Positions 1 through 8,316 of a DNA stretch of 64,000 nucleotides are shown in pieces (the first letter of the stretch is position 1; each line of letters starts with the position of its first letter). Both the position numbers and the translations under genes were made by a program. Under the pieces are notes generated by a model that saw only the letters and a list, made by a program, of their open reading frames with translations, was not told where the DNA came from and did not search any database. The stretch covers positions 66,515 through 130,514 of the forward strand of contig CAZGEG010000010.1 of assembly GCA_964524835.1 (NCBI GenBank), given 5' to 3'. Source of the DNA: JACRCG01 sp964524835 (GTDB lineage Bacteria > Desulfobacterota > Desulfuromonadia > Geobacterales > Pseudopelobacteraceae).

Positions 1-224
1 ATTCCCCACCCGCGCGCTTCGGCAACCCCTGCAAGCGCAACGGGGAGGATCGGGAAGAGGAACCTTATCGCGACCGTGTCGATTGCAACCATTGAGAGAT
101 TGGTAAACCAGCGCCTCTTTTTGCTGTCGATCAGGGGACGACGGGGAGCGACCATCTCCCAGAGCGCGACCAGCAGAAGTACCGCCGCAAAAACGGAGAG
201 TCGCAGCGTCTGTTCTATCTGCAT
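1..224 (-). CDS. Sterol desaturase / fatty acid hydroxylase family protein, N-terminal part
   Basis: Only the first 74 codons lie in the window; the gene runs off the left edge. The N-terminus begins MQIEQTLRLSVFAAVLLLVA, a hydrophobic membrane segment, then a basic stretch with RRWFTNLSMVAIDTV and a second hydrophobic segment. This pattern (membrane helix, RW-x-N-L, second helix) is typical of the membrane-bound di-iron sterol desaturase/fatty acid hydroxylase family; the diagnostic histidine clusters would lie outside the window, so the call rests on the N-terminus alone. The ATG at 222-224 starts 12 bases after the moaC stop, so it is probably the last visible gene of the minus-strand dnaB-pilT-moaC run. 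Confidence 0.6.
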   Translation of the reverse strand, partial: MQIEQTLRLSVFAAVLLLVALWEMVAPRRPLIDSKKRRWFTNLSMVAIDTVAIRFLFPILPVALAGVAEARGWG

Positions 225-236
225 GGATATGCAACG

Positions 237-716
237 TCAGCAGTCAGTAATGTTGTAGACACCACTCTTGCCCCCTTCCTTGAACAGCAGCCTGATTTCG
301 CCGATCGTAATCGATTTATCGCTCCCCTTGCACATGTCATAAATCGTCAGAGCCGCCAGGGCGGCTCCGGTCATGGCCTCCATCTCCACCCCGGTCCGTT
401 CAAACGCCCGTACGGTGCAGCGTACCGTGATCAAGCCGGAGGGGGCATCCATCTCGAAATCGATGCCGACGCTATGGATGGCCAACGGGTGGGAAAGGGG
501 GATCAGGTCCGGTGTCCGCTTGACGGCCATGATGCCGGCCAGGCGGGCTACGCCCAGTACGTCACCCTTGGCAACAGCGCCATCCTTGACGGCCGCCAGC
601 AGTTCCTTTGAGAGTCGCACCTCGGCTGCCGCAATGGCGGTCCGCATGGTTGGCTGCTTGGCGCTGACATCGACCATGATTGCGTGGCCGCTTTCGTCAA
701 AATGGTTGAAGTTCAC
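237..716 (-). CDS. moaC: Cyclic pyranopterin monophosphate synthase MoaC
   Basis: MoaC acts with the radical SAM enzyme MoaA in the first step of molybdenum cofactor synthesis, closing the ring to give cyclic pyranopterin monophosphate in the cytoplasm. The 159-residue protein has the usual family length. It shows the conserved IPLSHPL segment around residue 75 and the C-terminal block GVEMEAMTGAALAALTIYDM followed by CKGSDKSI, which carries active-site residues of the family. It starts 17 bp after the pilT stop, so it is likely in the same transcript, although its pathway is unrelated. No other moa gene is visible in the window. Confidence 0.95.
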   Translation of the reverse strand: MNFNHFDESGHAIMVDVSAKQPTMRTAIAAAEVRLSKELLAAVKDGAVAKGDVLGVARLAGIMAVKRTPDLIPLSHPLAIHSVGIDFEMDAPSGLITVRCTVRAFERTGVEMEAMTGAALAALTIYDMCKGSDKSITIGEIRLLFKEGGKSGVYNITDC

Positions 717-733
717 GATTAAGCCTCCTGGTC

Positions 734-1795
734 TTATGCGGGCGTCAGATACTGCTCAAACTGTTTTTTGTCGACAGCGCAGCGATAGGCCTCTTCCGGA
801 TTGACCTTTTTCATTTTGAGCAGATCGAGCAGGTGCTGATCCAGCAGCTGCATGCCGTCCCGTTTGGCGGTCTGCATGATGGAGGGAATCTGGAAAGTTT
901 TCCCTTCGCGGATGAGGTTGGCGATGGCCGGGGTGCCGAGCATGATCTCCAGCGCCGCAACGCGACCTTTGCCATCTGCCGTTTTCAACAGCTGCTGGCA
1001 GATGACCCCTTTCAGGGATTCGGACAGCATGGCGCGGACCTGCTCCTGCTGGTCGGTCGGGAAAACGTCGATGATTCGGTCGACTGTTTTGGCGGCGGTA
1101 CTGGTGTGCAGTGTGCCAAAGACCAGGTGTCCGGTTTCGGCAGCGCTCATGGCGAGCTGAATCGTCGTCAGGTCTCGCATCTCGCCCACGAGAATGACAT
1201 CCGGGTCCTCTCGCAGAGCCGCTCGAAGAGCCGTGGCGAAACTTTCGGTATGCTCGCCGATCTGGCGCTGGTTCATGAGTGACATCTTGTTTTCATGAAT
1301 AAACTCCAGCGGGTCTTCAAAGGTCAGGATATGCTCGTTGCGGGTGGAGTTGATCAGATCGATCATGCCGGCGAGGGTCGTCGATTTGCCGGATCCGGTC
1401 GGGCCGGTCACAAGTACCATCCCCTTTTTGAAATTGGTCATGCGCCGCACCCCTTCCGGCAGCCCCAACTCGTCGGCAGAAAGTATCTTGGTGGGGATGA
1501 TGCGGAATACGGCGGCAATCCCGCGATACTGCATCATGATGTTGCCGCGGAAGCGGGCCAGTCCCGGGACTTCATAGGCAAAGTCGAGGTCCTTGGTTTC
1601 GTTGAAGAGCGCCTGTTGCTTTTCGCTCAAAATTTCGAACAGGATCGCCTTCAGCTCATCGTGCCCCAGCACCTTGAAGTTGAGGCGCACCATTTCGCCG
1701 CGTTGACGGAAAATGGGCGGATTTCCGGTTGAAAGGTGCAGGTCGGATGCCCCCTGCTCCTTCATCATGTTAAAGAGTGCATCTATGCGTGCCAT
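734..1795 (-). CDS. pilT: Type IV pilus retraction ATPase PilT
   Basis: PilT is the cytoplasmic hexameric motor that depolymerises type IV pili and drives twitching motility. The 353-residue protein has the family length. It contains a perfect Walker A (GPTGSGKST, residues 131-139), the LTFEDPLEFIHE acidic (Asp-box) region, the Walker B-like DPDVILVGEMRDLTT segment and the histidine-containing TGHLVFGTLHTSTA motif, then the PilT-type C-terminus with CQQLLKTADG. It follows the degenerate PilB-like gene by 14 bp, suggesting co-translation from one message. Geobacter-type genomes often carry several pilT paralogues, so which role this copy plays cannot be decided here. Confidence 0.95.
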   Translation of the reverse strand: MARIDALFNMMKEQGASDLHLSTGNPPIFRQRGEMVRLNFKVLGHDELKAILFEILSEKQQALFNETKDLDFAYEVPGLARFRGNIMMQYRGIAAVFRIIPTKILSADELGLPEGVRRMTNFKKGMVLVTGPTGSGKSTTLAGMIDLINSTRNEHILTFEDPLEFIHENKMSLMNQRQIGEHTESFATALRAALREDPDVILVGEMRDLTTIQLAMSAAETGHLVFGTLHTSTAAKTVDRIIDVFPTDQQEQVRAMLSESLKGVICQQLLKTADGKGRVAALEIMLGTPAIANLIREGKTFQIPSIMQTAKRDGMQLLDQHLLDLLKMKKVNPEEAYRCAVDKKQFEQYLTPA

Positions 1796-1809
1796 TGTAT
1801 TTCCCCCTG

Positions 1810-3462
1810 TTAAAGAACAACGGATGCAATATATTCTTCCGGTGAAACCTCACCTGCCATCAGGAGCCGCAGCCCTTCTTCCGCCAGGCCGTGGTAGCCG
1901 ACCATTTCGAGGTAGTTTTCCAGGGCGGCCACGTCACTGGTCTGTTCAAAGATCCGCAGGAACTCATCGGTGAAGACCAGGACATCTGTCAGGTATTTTC
2001 TCGTGCTGAAGCCGCTGTGGCCGCAATCGTCGCATCCTGTTGCGCGGTGAAACGATGGGGGACGCTCGGCAAGGTTCATCACCGCCAGTTCCTCTGCCGG
2101 CGGGGTGTAGGCGGTCCGGCATGCCGGACAGAGCAGCTGGATTCCCTTGAACGAGACCAGGCCGTTTACGAAGCCGGGGAGGAAGTAATTCTGCTGCTGA
2201 TACAGCAGCAGCTGGCGCAGGACAGTGCGGGTGCCGCGAATTTCCAGGCCGGCCAGGACCAGTTTGCCACGCATGGCGGCCCGGCAGGCGGCGGTGAAAG
2301 GCATTCCTTCGGTGGCATCTTCAATGACCAGTATGTCCGGTGCGTGGTCAAGAGCCCTCATTACCATTGCGGCCCGCTCATGTTCATCCCTCGGGAGGAG
2401 GATGCGCGGGAAGCGCTTGGTCATTTTCCCCGGCCCTTCCCCCAGGATAATCACGTTTTTGCCGGAGGTGTCCATCTCCTCCAGCATAAGGTCCATAAAA
2501 CGATCACGCTCCTGGGTATTTCGCGAGGCAAAGAAGGTGATGCCATGCTGCCTGCGCGACAAATCGATAAAATCGGCTTCCTGCCCGGCAGGAAGATGGA
2601 GGTCTGAAAGCCGGTTTGGAACGTTGGCGGACAGATGCGGACGGATCGTGATGTACTCCCCGCCGTAGCCCGCCATCGACGATATCTGGAAGGTGATCGG
2701 ATGGGAACGGTAGCTGAACGTCAGCAGCCCGCCGGAATTCGGTTCTCCCTGGGTGCCGCTGCCGATGCTCTTGCGGATTCTGAGGGTGAGGTCAGGGTAA
2801 TAGGTGCCGGCCAGCGAACCGATCGGGCGTGAGACGCCGCTCCGTCTGCCGCTGACGGCCACGGTTTCTCCCATCGGCTGCAGGGAAAGCGATGAGAGCC
2901 GGTTCTGGGTAATAAAAATCAACAGGTAGTCGAGCAGTTTGCCGCCGCTCAGGTCAGCGTTGATGGTCTCCAGAACTTTCTCGGAAAAAGCCGTTGACTC
3001 AAACCCCAGCTGCTCCAGTTCGCTGCTGCCGTAGCAGGCGTCGATCATTTCACGGATTTCACGGATCAGCGCCACCGATATGTTGACCTGGCAGCCGCTC
3101 GCCTGTTCGACCGCCGCAATGGCAGCTTTGTTAAGCGGATCGGAAATGGCGATGTTCAGTTCGCCGCCGGCCTTGATGAGCGGAATCAGATTGAATTTTT
3201 TTGCCGTTGCCGCAGGGACGAGCCGGACCGCTTCCGGGTCGATCATGTCGGCTTTAAGGCGGATGTAGGGGAGGTCGAGCTGATTGGAAAGTGCCCAGTC
3301 GATATCCTCCTGCGTGACGATCCCCAGGGAGATCAACGCTTCACCGAAGCGCACCCCGCTGCGACCCTGCTCCTCAAGTGCCGCCGTGATGTCTTTCTCG
3401 GTGATGATATTGCAGGCGGAGAGAATTGCGCCCAGGGAACTTTTCTTTATCTGCTCTGGCAT
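1810..3462 (-). CDS. PilB/GspE-family protein with degenerate ATPase site
   Basis: A 550-residue protein with the architecture of type IV pilus/type II secretion assembly ATPases. Residues about 1-145 form an MshEN-type N-terminal domain (FGEALISLGIVTQEDIDWAL, then LPYIRL), followed by the ATPase region and a tetracysteine zinc element with CPAC near residue 445 and CDDC near residue 477. The ATPase core is eroded: where Walker A should read GPTGSGKS it reads FFASRNTQERDRFM (about residues 310-323), with no glycine-rich loop or lysine, and the Walker B region is DILVIEDATE. It is therefore probably catalytically dead. Being upstream of pilT with a 14 bp gap suggests a regulatory or adaptor role in pilus biology. 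The reading frame is intact over its full length, which argues against a pseudogene. Confidence 0.75.
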   Translation of the reverse strand: MPEQIKKSSLGAILSACNIITEKDITAALEEQGRSGVRFGEALISLGIVTQEDIDWALSNQLDLPYIRLKADMIDPEAVRLVPAATAKKFNLIPLIKAGGELNIAISDPLNKAAIAAVEQASGCQVNISVALIREIREMIDACYGSSELEQLGFESTAFSEKVLETINADLSGGKLLDYLLIFITQNRLSSLSLQPMGETVAVSGRRSGVSRPIGSLAGTYYPDLTLRIRKSIGSGTQGEPNSGGLLTFSYRSHPITFQISSMAGYGGEYITIRPHLSANVPNRLSDLHLPAGQEADFIDLSRRQHGITFFASRNTQERDRFMDLMLEEMDTSGKNVIILGEGPGKMTKRFPRILLPRDEHERAAMVMRALDHAPDILVIEDATEGMPFTAACRAAMRGKLVLAGLEIRGTRTVLRQLLLYQQQNYFLPGFVNGLVSFKGIQLLCPACRTAYTPPAEELAVMNLAERPPSFHRATGCDDCGHSGFSTRKYLTDVLVFTDEFLRIFEQTSDVAALENYLEMVGYHGLAEEGLRLLMAGEVSPEEYIASVVL

Positions 3463-3495
3463 GGACTACCTCCATAGTTGACGGCTGTTGGAGAG

Positions 3496-4857
3496 CTATT
3501 CGCTCCGGTCACTCAGATTTTCAAAACGGGTATGCTCGCCAAAAAATGCCATGCTGACCGTGCCGATCGCGCCGTTACGCTGCTTGCCGATAATCAGTTC
3601 GGCGTTGCGGTCATGCCCCTGGGTGCAGGAACCGTCCCGTTTGCGGCACTGCTCGCAGTAGACCGCCTCGCGGTAGACGAACATGATTACGTCGGCATCC
3701 TGTTCGATGGCGCCCGATTCGCGCAGATCGCTCATCATCGGCCGCTTGTCGGCGCGTTTCTCAAGTTCCCGGTTGAGCTGGGAGAGGGCCACTACCGGCA
3801 CACTCAGCTCTTTGGCCAGCGCCTTAAGGGACTGGGAAATCTCCGAAATTTCCTGCTGACGCGATTCGATGCGGGTGCCCGCTTTCATCAGCTGCAGATA
3901 GTCGACAATGATCAGCCCGATATCATGTTCACTCTTCAGGCGGCGTGCCTTGGAGCGGAGTTCCAGGACGCTGATGGCAGGGGTGTCGTCGATGAAAATC
4001 TTGGCGTCATGAAGAATTCCGGCCGCCCTGGTCAGGCGGGGCCAGTCACTGTCATGGAAGTGACCGGTGCGCATCCGTCCGAAGTCAACCCGGGCGATGG
4101 AGGCGAGAAAACGCATGACCAGGTCTTCCTTGCCCATTTCCAGGGAGAAGATGACCGAGGGGGTCTTTTTCTTGCTTTCGGCGCTGGCGTGTTGGGCGAT
4201 GTTGAGTGCCAGCGTTGTTTTGCCCATCGAAGGACGGGCGGCGATGATGATAAGGTTGCCCGGCTGGAAGCCGGCGGTCATCTGGTCGAGGTCGGTATAA
4301 CCGGTCGGCACGCCGGTGATGTGCTCCTTGCGGTCATTGAGCGATTTGAGGATTTTGAAGGCCTCTTTGATAAGCGGCTGGATCGGCACATACTGCGGCC
4401 TCAGCTTGTTCTCGCCAATTTCATAGAGATCCTTCTGGGCCTTGTCCAGCAGCTCATTGACATCGGTCTGATCTTCATAGCTCCGGGTGACGATCCCGGT
4501 GGCGATCGTGATCAACTTGCGGTTGACCGACTTCTCCTTGACGATCTTGCAGTAGTAGGTGATGTTGGCTGCGGTCGGGACGTAATCGACCAGCATGAGC
4601 AGGTAGGCGGCGCCGCCGATCTCATCCAGCTCCCCTTTTTTTTTCAGGGTTTCGGTCAGTGTCACCAGGTCGCACGGCTCACGCCTGTCGGAAAGCTGCA
4701 TCATCGCCAGAAAAATCTTGCGATGTACCTCGCGGTAGAAATCTTCCGGAACGATGCTTTCCAGCACCCGGTTGATGGCGTCGTTGTCTATCAGGATTCC
4801 GCCCAGGATCGACATTTCGGCATCGAGGTTCTGGGGGGGGAGTTTTACATCAGTCAT
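3496..4857 (-). CDS. dnaB: Replicative DNA helicase DnaB
   Basis: DnaB is the hexameric 5'-3' helicase that unwinds the replication fork and recruits primase. The 453-residue protein has the usual two-domain layout: an N-terminal helical domain starting PPQNLDAEMSILGGIL, a linker, and a RecA-like C-terminal domain with Walker A ARPSMGKTT (residues 207-215), the IIVDYLQLM Walker B strand, and the SLKALAKELSVPVVALSQLN and DLRESGAIEQDADVI motifs. No intein or truncation is visible. A weak AAGGA sits 9 bases before the ATG. It lies between the U32 gene and the PilB-like gene with gaps of 24 and 33 bp, so it is part of the minus-strand run. Confidence 0.97.
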   Translation of the reverse strand: MTDVKLPPQNLDAEMSILGGILIDNDAINRVLESIVPEDFYREVHRKIFLAMMQLSDRREPCDLVTLTETLKKKGELDEIGGAAYLLMLVDYVPTAANITYYCKIVKEKSVNRKLITIATGIVTRSYEDQTDVNELLDKAQKDLYEIGENKLRPQYVPIQPLIKEAFKILKSLNDRKEHITGVPTGYTDLDQMTAGFQPGNLIIIAARPSMGKTTLALNIAQHASAESKKKTPSVIFSLEMGKEDLVMRFLASIARVDFGRMRTGHFHDSDWPRLTRAAGILHDAKIFIDDTPAISVLELRSKARRLKSEHDIGLIIVDYLQLMKAGTRIESRQQEISEISQSLKALAKELSVPVVALSQLNRELEKRADKRPMMSDLRESGAIEQDADVIMFVYREAVYCEQCRKRDGSCTQGHDRNAELIIGKQRNGAIGTVSMAFFGEHTRFENLSDRSE

Positions 4858-4881
4858 GTGGATGTTTCCTTGGATTTCCGG

Positions 4882-6126
4882 TTATATTACTTTCACAGGT
4901 TCAATTTTCTCGCGCCGCAGCAGATCTCCCGCTTCGACCGCAAACGGTACCGTCAGAAGTATCCGCTGGTTGGGGTTGGCGACCTCCGCCGGGACGGCAG
5001 CTCCCCGCTCGGGAAGGGAAGAAAAGTGCTGCAGGATCAGGATGTCGCTCCGCATCCCCGGCCCGATGAATTCGATCGCGTCGCCGGCCTTGATCCGGTT
5101 CCGCACGCTGACCAGTAGAGTCCCGTCCCCCCGAACCTCATCGACGACCCCGACGAAATCGTGACTGCGGATGTAGGCCGACTCGTACTCCTGCCCGACG
5201 TTGCGCGGCTGGCCGAAGAGGAAGCCGGTTGTATAGCCGCGATGGCTCAGTTTGGCCAGTTCGTCAAGCCATTCCGGCCGGCAGCTCCACCCATCCGGGT
5301 CGGCGAGGTATTCGTCAAGCGCCTGGCGATACACCCGCAGCACCGACGCGACATAGTTGATCCCCTTCATGCGTCCTTCGATCTTGAGTGCGTGCACCCC
5401 GCTTGCGACGAGGGCCGGGATATGCTCCAGCAGGCAGAGGTCGCGGGAGTTGAAGATAAAGGTGCCGTTCTCGTCCTCAACGACCGGAAAATATTCTCCC
5501 GGTCGTGATTCCTCCACCAGATGGTAGCTCCAGCGGCAGGGGTGGGTGCATTCTCCCTGGTTGGCGTCGCGTCCGGTCAGCATGCTGGAAATCAGGCAGC
5601 GCCCGGAATAGGAAATGCAGAGCGCGCCGTGCACGAACGCCTCACATTCCAGTCCCGGGACTTTTGTCACCGTTTCGCGGATGTTGTCGAGGCTCATTTC
5701 ACGGGCCAGGTTGATCCGGCGGATACCCTGCTGCTGCCAGAACCGGGCGGAGCGCCAGTTGATCGTGTTGGCCTGGGTCGAAAGATGCAGTTCGCGCTCC
5801 GGCGATACCTGGCGCACCGCATCGATCACCCCCGGGTCGGCAACAATATAGGCGTCGAAGGGGAGCGGAGCTATCTGCGCCAGATATGCCTCCAACTCCG
5901 GAAGCGACTCGTTGCGCGGGTAGCTGTTAATCGTCAGGTAGACTTTAACATCCCTGTCATGGCAGAAATCAAGGGAGGCTTTCATTTCATCAATGGAAAA
6001 GTTGTCGGCCATGTTGCGAAGCCCGAAGGCCTGCCCGCCAAGATACACGGCATCGGCACCGTAATGCACCGAAATTCTTAGTTTTTCCATATTACCTGCC
6101 GGAGCAAGCAATTCAGGTCTCTGCAT
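4882..6126 (-). CDS. U32 family peptidase-like protein (TrhP/YegQ-like)
   Basis: Members of the U32 family include collagenase-like proteins and tRNA/rRNA hydroxylation factors (TrhP/YegQ, RlhA). The protein starts MQRPELLAPAGNMEKL, a family hallmark, followed by the GADAVYLGG motif, and carries the signature EAFVHGALCISYSGRCLISS with downstream CTHPCRW, whose cysteines fit the iron-sulfur ligands proposed for the RNA-hydroxylation branch. The C-terminal beta domain typical of TrhP is present (FVGVVDEVRGDGTLLVSVRN). The frame is open for 34 further codons upstream, but that stretch is AT-rich and does not resemble the family, so the start at 6126 is chosen (414 residues). Which RNA or protein substrate it uses cannot be told. 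Confidence 0.85.
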   Translation of the reverse strand: MQRPELLAPAGNMEKLRISVHYGADAVYLGGQAFGLRNMADNFSIDEMKASLDFCHDRDVKVYLTINSYPRNESLPELEAYLAQIAPLPFDAYIVADPGVIDAVRQVSPERELHLSTQANTINWRSARFWQQQGIRRINLAREMSLDNIRETVTKVPGLECEAFVHGALCISYSGRCLISSMLTGRDANQGECTHPCRWSYHLVEESRPGEYFPVVEDENGTFIFNSRDLCLLEHIPALVASGVHALKIEGRMKGINYVASVLRVYRQALDEYLADPDGWSCRPEWLDELAKLSHRGYTTGFLFGQPRNVGQEYESAYIRSHDFVGVVDEVRGDGTLLVSVRNRIKAGDAIEFIGPGMRSDILILQHFSSLPERGAAVPAEVANPNQRILLTVPFAVEAGDLLRREKIEPVKVI

Positions 6127-6228
6127 GGGGGGTCCAATATAAATATATATGGTGGCATTTATGATGATTCGCGGGGATTGGATGCTACCATAATCAGTCT
6201 GCCAATAAAACTGAAAAGCACCTTTCAC

Positions 6229-6258
6229 TTGACAAAGGCCACTATATCGCTTTAATTA
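6229..6258 (+). promoter_or_regulatory. Candidate sigma-70 promoter for the cpoB-like gene
   Basis: TTGACA at 6229-6234 is followed after 16 to 18 bases by AT-rich hexamers (TTTAAT at 6251 or TAATTA at 6253). It lies about 30 bases before the ATG at 6287, in the divergent gap between the U32 gene and the CpoB-like gene. The -35 match is perfect; the -10 is only approximate. Confidence 0.4.
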
Positions 6259-6286
6259 TGAAAAACATGCGTTAAATGGGGGTATT

Positions 6287-7015
6287 ATGTCGTCAGGCAT
6301 CCGATTGGTACCATATATTTGTCTGACTGTTTTTCTGTCAGGGTGCGCCGCCAACGACCTGGTGGTCAAACGTCAAGCCGAGTCCGAAGCAAAGATCGAG
6401 TTTCTGATTCAAGCATCAAAAAAAGCGGAACAGAGTCACAATGAACTTGCCGGCCTGCAGCAGGTGCTGGACGAGCGGCTTAAGTCGATGTCCGGTGACA
6501 TAAAGCTCCTGAAGGAAGAAAACCGCGAGCTCAGAACTTCCCGTGACGAACTCGTGGTAAGGGTTGCGAATCTTGCAAAGCAGTCGCAAACGCCGAAAGT
6601 AGAGATAGTCAATCAACCGTCACCGGCCAAAGCGACAAGGGAGTCAGGCCCCCCCCCGGAATATCTCAAGGCCTTCGGTCTGTACAGTGCCAACAATTTC
6701 ACCGCAGCCATAGAAGGTTTTGACTCGTTTCTCAAGGAGAACCCCCAGAGCGAATACGCCGCGAATGCGCTGTACTGGATTGGTGAGTGTCACTACACCT
6801 TGTCGGACCTTCCCAAGGCACAAGCGGCCTTTGCGATGGTTGCGGAGAGTTATCCGAAAAGCTCAAAAACCCCGGATGCTCTATTGAAGCTCGGTTACAC
6901 ACTGTCGGCACTGAAGGAAAAGGAAAAGGCCGCGGCTGTATTCGAGAGAATCATTACATCGTATCCAAGCAGCCCTGCTGCAATAAAAGCACGTGAACGC
7001 CTGAACGCACATTGA
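6287..7015 (+). CDS. CpoB/YbgF-like lipoprotein with coiled coil and TPR repeats
   Basis: The 242-residue protein begins with a lipoprotein signal (VPYICLTVFLSGCAAN, lipobox LSGC), then a charged helical region of about 80 residues with heptad character (AEQSHNELAGLQQVLDERLK), then a C-terminal TPR domain starting near EYLKAFGLYSANNFTAAI. That order is the one seen in YbgF/CpoB of the Tol-Pal system, which coordinates peptidoglycan synthesis with outer-membrane constriction. Unlike canonical CpoB, it appears to be lipidated, and no tolQRAB or pal gene is next to it; a LysM protein follows instead. Call as CpoB-like periplasmic scaffold; the Tol-Pal link is an inference. Confidence 0.8.
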   Translation: MSSGIRLVPYICLTVFLSGCAANDLVVKRQAESEAKIEFLIQASKKAEQSHNELAGLQQVLDERLKSMSGDIKLLKEENRELRTSRDELVVRVANLAKQSQTPKVEIVNQPSPAKATRESGPPPEYLKAFGLYSANNFTAAIEGFDSFLKENPQSEYAANALYWIGECHYTLSDLPKAQAAFAMVAESYPKSSKTPDALLKLGYTLSALKEKEKAAAVFERIITSYPSSPAAIKARERLNAH

Positions 7016-7060
7016 GCCGGGTCTGCCCTGCTGTCCTACCTTGTCAGCCAGAATACGTGC

Positions 7061-7113
7061 GATAACGAATTTGTTTTCTGCCGGAAAGGCGCGAGAACTA
7101 ATTTCAGCTTACC
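7061..7113. repeat. Dispersed palindromic repeat, copy 1
   Basis: The gap between the CpoB-like and LysM genes holds GATAACGAATTTG-TTTTCTGCC at 7061-7082 and AACTAATTTCAGCTTACC at 7096-7113. Read in reverse orientation this matches the copy at 8226 (GTTAACGAAGTTATTTTCTGCC on its complement, and a right arm ending GCTTAC). The match extends over both arms with a variable centre. Confidence 0.55.
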
Positions 7114-7140
7114 AAATCAAAGGCGAATGAGGTGCCCTTC

Positions 7141-8166
7141 ATGAAAATCAGATTGCTGCTGCTGTTGGCGCTTTTGGTCACGCCATCTTATGTGTTTGCC
7201 GCCGGCCAGGACGAGCCTGCCGTTTATACCATCAAACGGGGTGATACGCTCTGGGGACTTTCTGACCGCTTTATCAAAGACCCCTGGTACTGGCCGGACA
7301 TGTGGTCAAAAAACGGCCAGGTAACCAACCCTCATTTTATTTATCCGGGCCAGATGCTGCGGATTTTTCCTGATCGGCTGGAGTTTGTTCCCAAGGAACA
7401 GACAGCGGCCGCCACTGAGCAAAAGAGCGCGCCCGCCGCGCCTGTGGCTGCGGTTGCTGAAACGCTTCAGGAGGTTGCCGCCGAGAAAACCTATACGCTC
7501 TACGGCACGGAAGGTTTCCTGCTGGAAAATGGTTTCAGACCCTTCGGCATGGTGATCGGGGCTCAGCACGACAGGATAGTGGCTGGTGTTGATGATATCG
7601 TCTACACAGATATCGGCTCCGATCATAAAGCCGGCGGCGGTGATAAATTCTCCGTGTATCGCAAGGACGCGTCGGTCTCCCACCCGCTGAACAATGAGGA
7701 GATGGGAAACAAGATGATTCCGCTCGGCACCCTTCAACTGACCGATGTGGAGCGGAAATCGTCCCGGGCCATAATAACAAGGTCTTCACGGGAAATCAGC
7801 CCGGGCGCCTACCTGCTCCCCTACAAGGAAAACCGCCGGCGGGAAATAACCCTTAAAAGCTCCAGGTATGATCTCAAAGGGTACATCATAGAAAGCTACA
7901 GCGGTGTCAGTATCATTGCCGCCGGAGATATCGTCTATATAGACCTGGGATCCAGCCAGGGGGCCGAGGTCGGCAACATGCTCTATATCGTACGGGATGT
8001 GACGATCGATCAGCGGTATGTGGAAGGGCGAATCGATAAACTGCCTCAAGAACTGCTGGGGGCACTTGTAATCCTCGAAACCGGCAAAAAAACTGCTACC
8101 GCCCTGGTCGTCAAGAGCATCGACACCATCTATAAAGGCGACCGGATCGTCAGCCAAACGAAGTGA
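7141..8166 (+). CDS. Secreted LysM domain protein
   Basis: A signal peptide (MKIRLLLLLALLVTPSYVFA) is followed by a LysM peptidoglycan-binding domain (YTIKRGDTLWGLSDRFIKDP through NPHFIYPGQMLRI, about residues 30-80). A low-complexity Ala/Pro linker and two beta-rich modules come next; the second contains GDIVYIDLGSSQGAEVGNML, a motif resembling the C-terminal domain of FlgT-like proteins. The same fold motif occurs in the lipoprotein at 30956-31933. The ATG at 7141 is preferred over the in-frame GTG at 7132 because GAGGTG at 7129-7134 is well placed 6 bases before it. 341 residues. Likely a periplasmic cell-wall-associated protein; the exact function is unknown. It is followed by a strong terminator. 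Confidence 0.8.
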   Translation: MKIRLLLLLALLVTPSYVFAAGQDEPAVYTIKRGDTLWGLSDRFIKDPWYWPDMWSKNGQVTNPHFIYPGQMLRIFPDRLEFVPKEQTAAATEQKSAPAAPVAAVAETLQEVAAEKTYTLYGTEGFLLENGFRPFGMVIGAQHDRIVAGVDDIVYTDIGSDHKAGGGDKFSVYRKDASVSHPLNNEEMGNKMIPLGTLQLTDVERKSSRAIITRSSREISPGAYLLPYKENRRREITLKSSRYDLKGYIIESYSGVSIIAAGDIVYIDLGSSQGAEVGNMLYIVRDVTIDQRYVEGRIDKLPQELLGALVILETGKKTATALVVKSIDTIYKGDRIVSQTK

Positions 8167-8187
8167 CCGAACTACTTTAACACGCTC

Positions 8188-8217
8188 AAGACCGGCTTCG
8201 GGCCGGTCTTTTTTTAT
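8188..8217 (+). terminator. Intrinsic terminator after the LysM gene
   Basis: Stem AAGACCGGC / GCCGGTCTT (8188-8196 and 8202-8210) with a TTCGG loop, then a T-run to 8215. It ends the cpoB-like/lysM transcript 21 bases after the stop codon. Confidence 0.9.
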
Positions 8218-8225
8218 CGTGCCCG

Positions 8226-8286
8226 GTTAGTAAGCTAGAAGTTGTTTTCTGCGCTACTAAGGCAGAAAATAACTTCGTTAACGAAC
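8226..8286. repeat. Dispersed palindromic repeat, copy 2
   Basis: An inverted repeat: GAAGTTGTTTTCTGC (8238-8252) pairs with GCAGAAAATAACTTC (8262-8276) with one mismatch and a 9-base centre, flanked by GTTAGTAAGC on the left and GTTAACGAAC on the right. It sits directly after the terminator at 8188 and before dprA. Related copies are at 7061-7113 (reverse orientation) and 56680-56738 (same orientation). Confidence 0.7.
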
Positions 8287-8316
8287 TTATCCCGTTTATC
8301 GGGACTAGGTGTAGAA

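Noticed and set aside
3478..5118. 546-codon plus-strand open frame opposite dnaB
   Set aside because: It is antisense to dnaB and shows no family motifs; long antisense frames are expected in GC-rich coding sequence.
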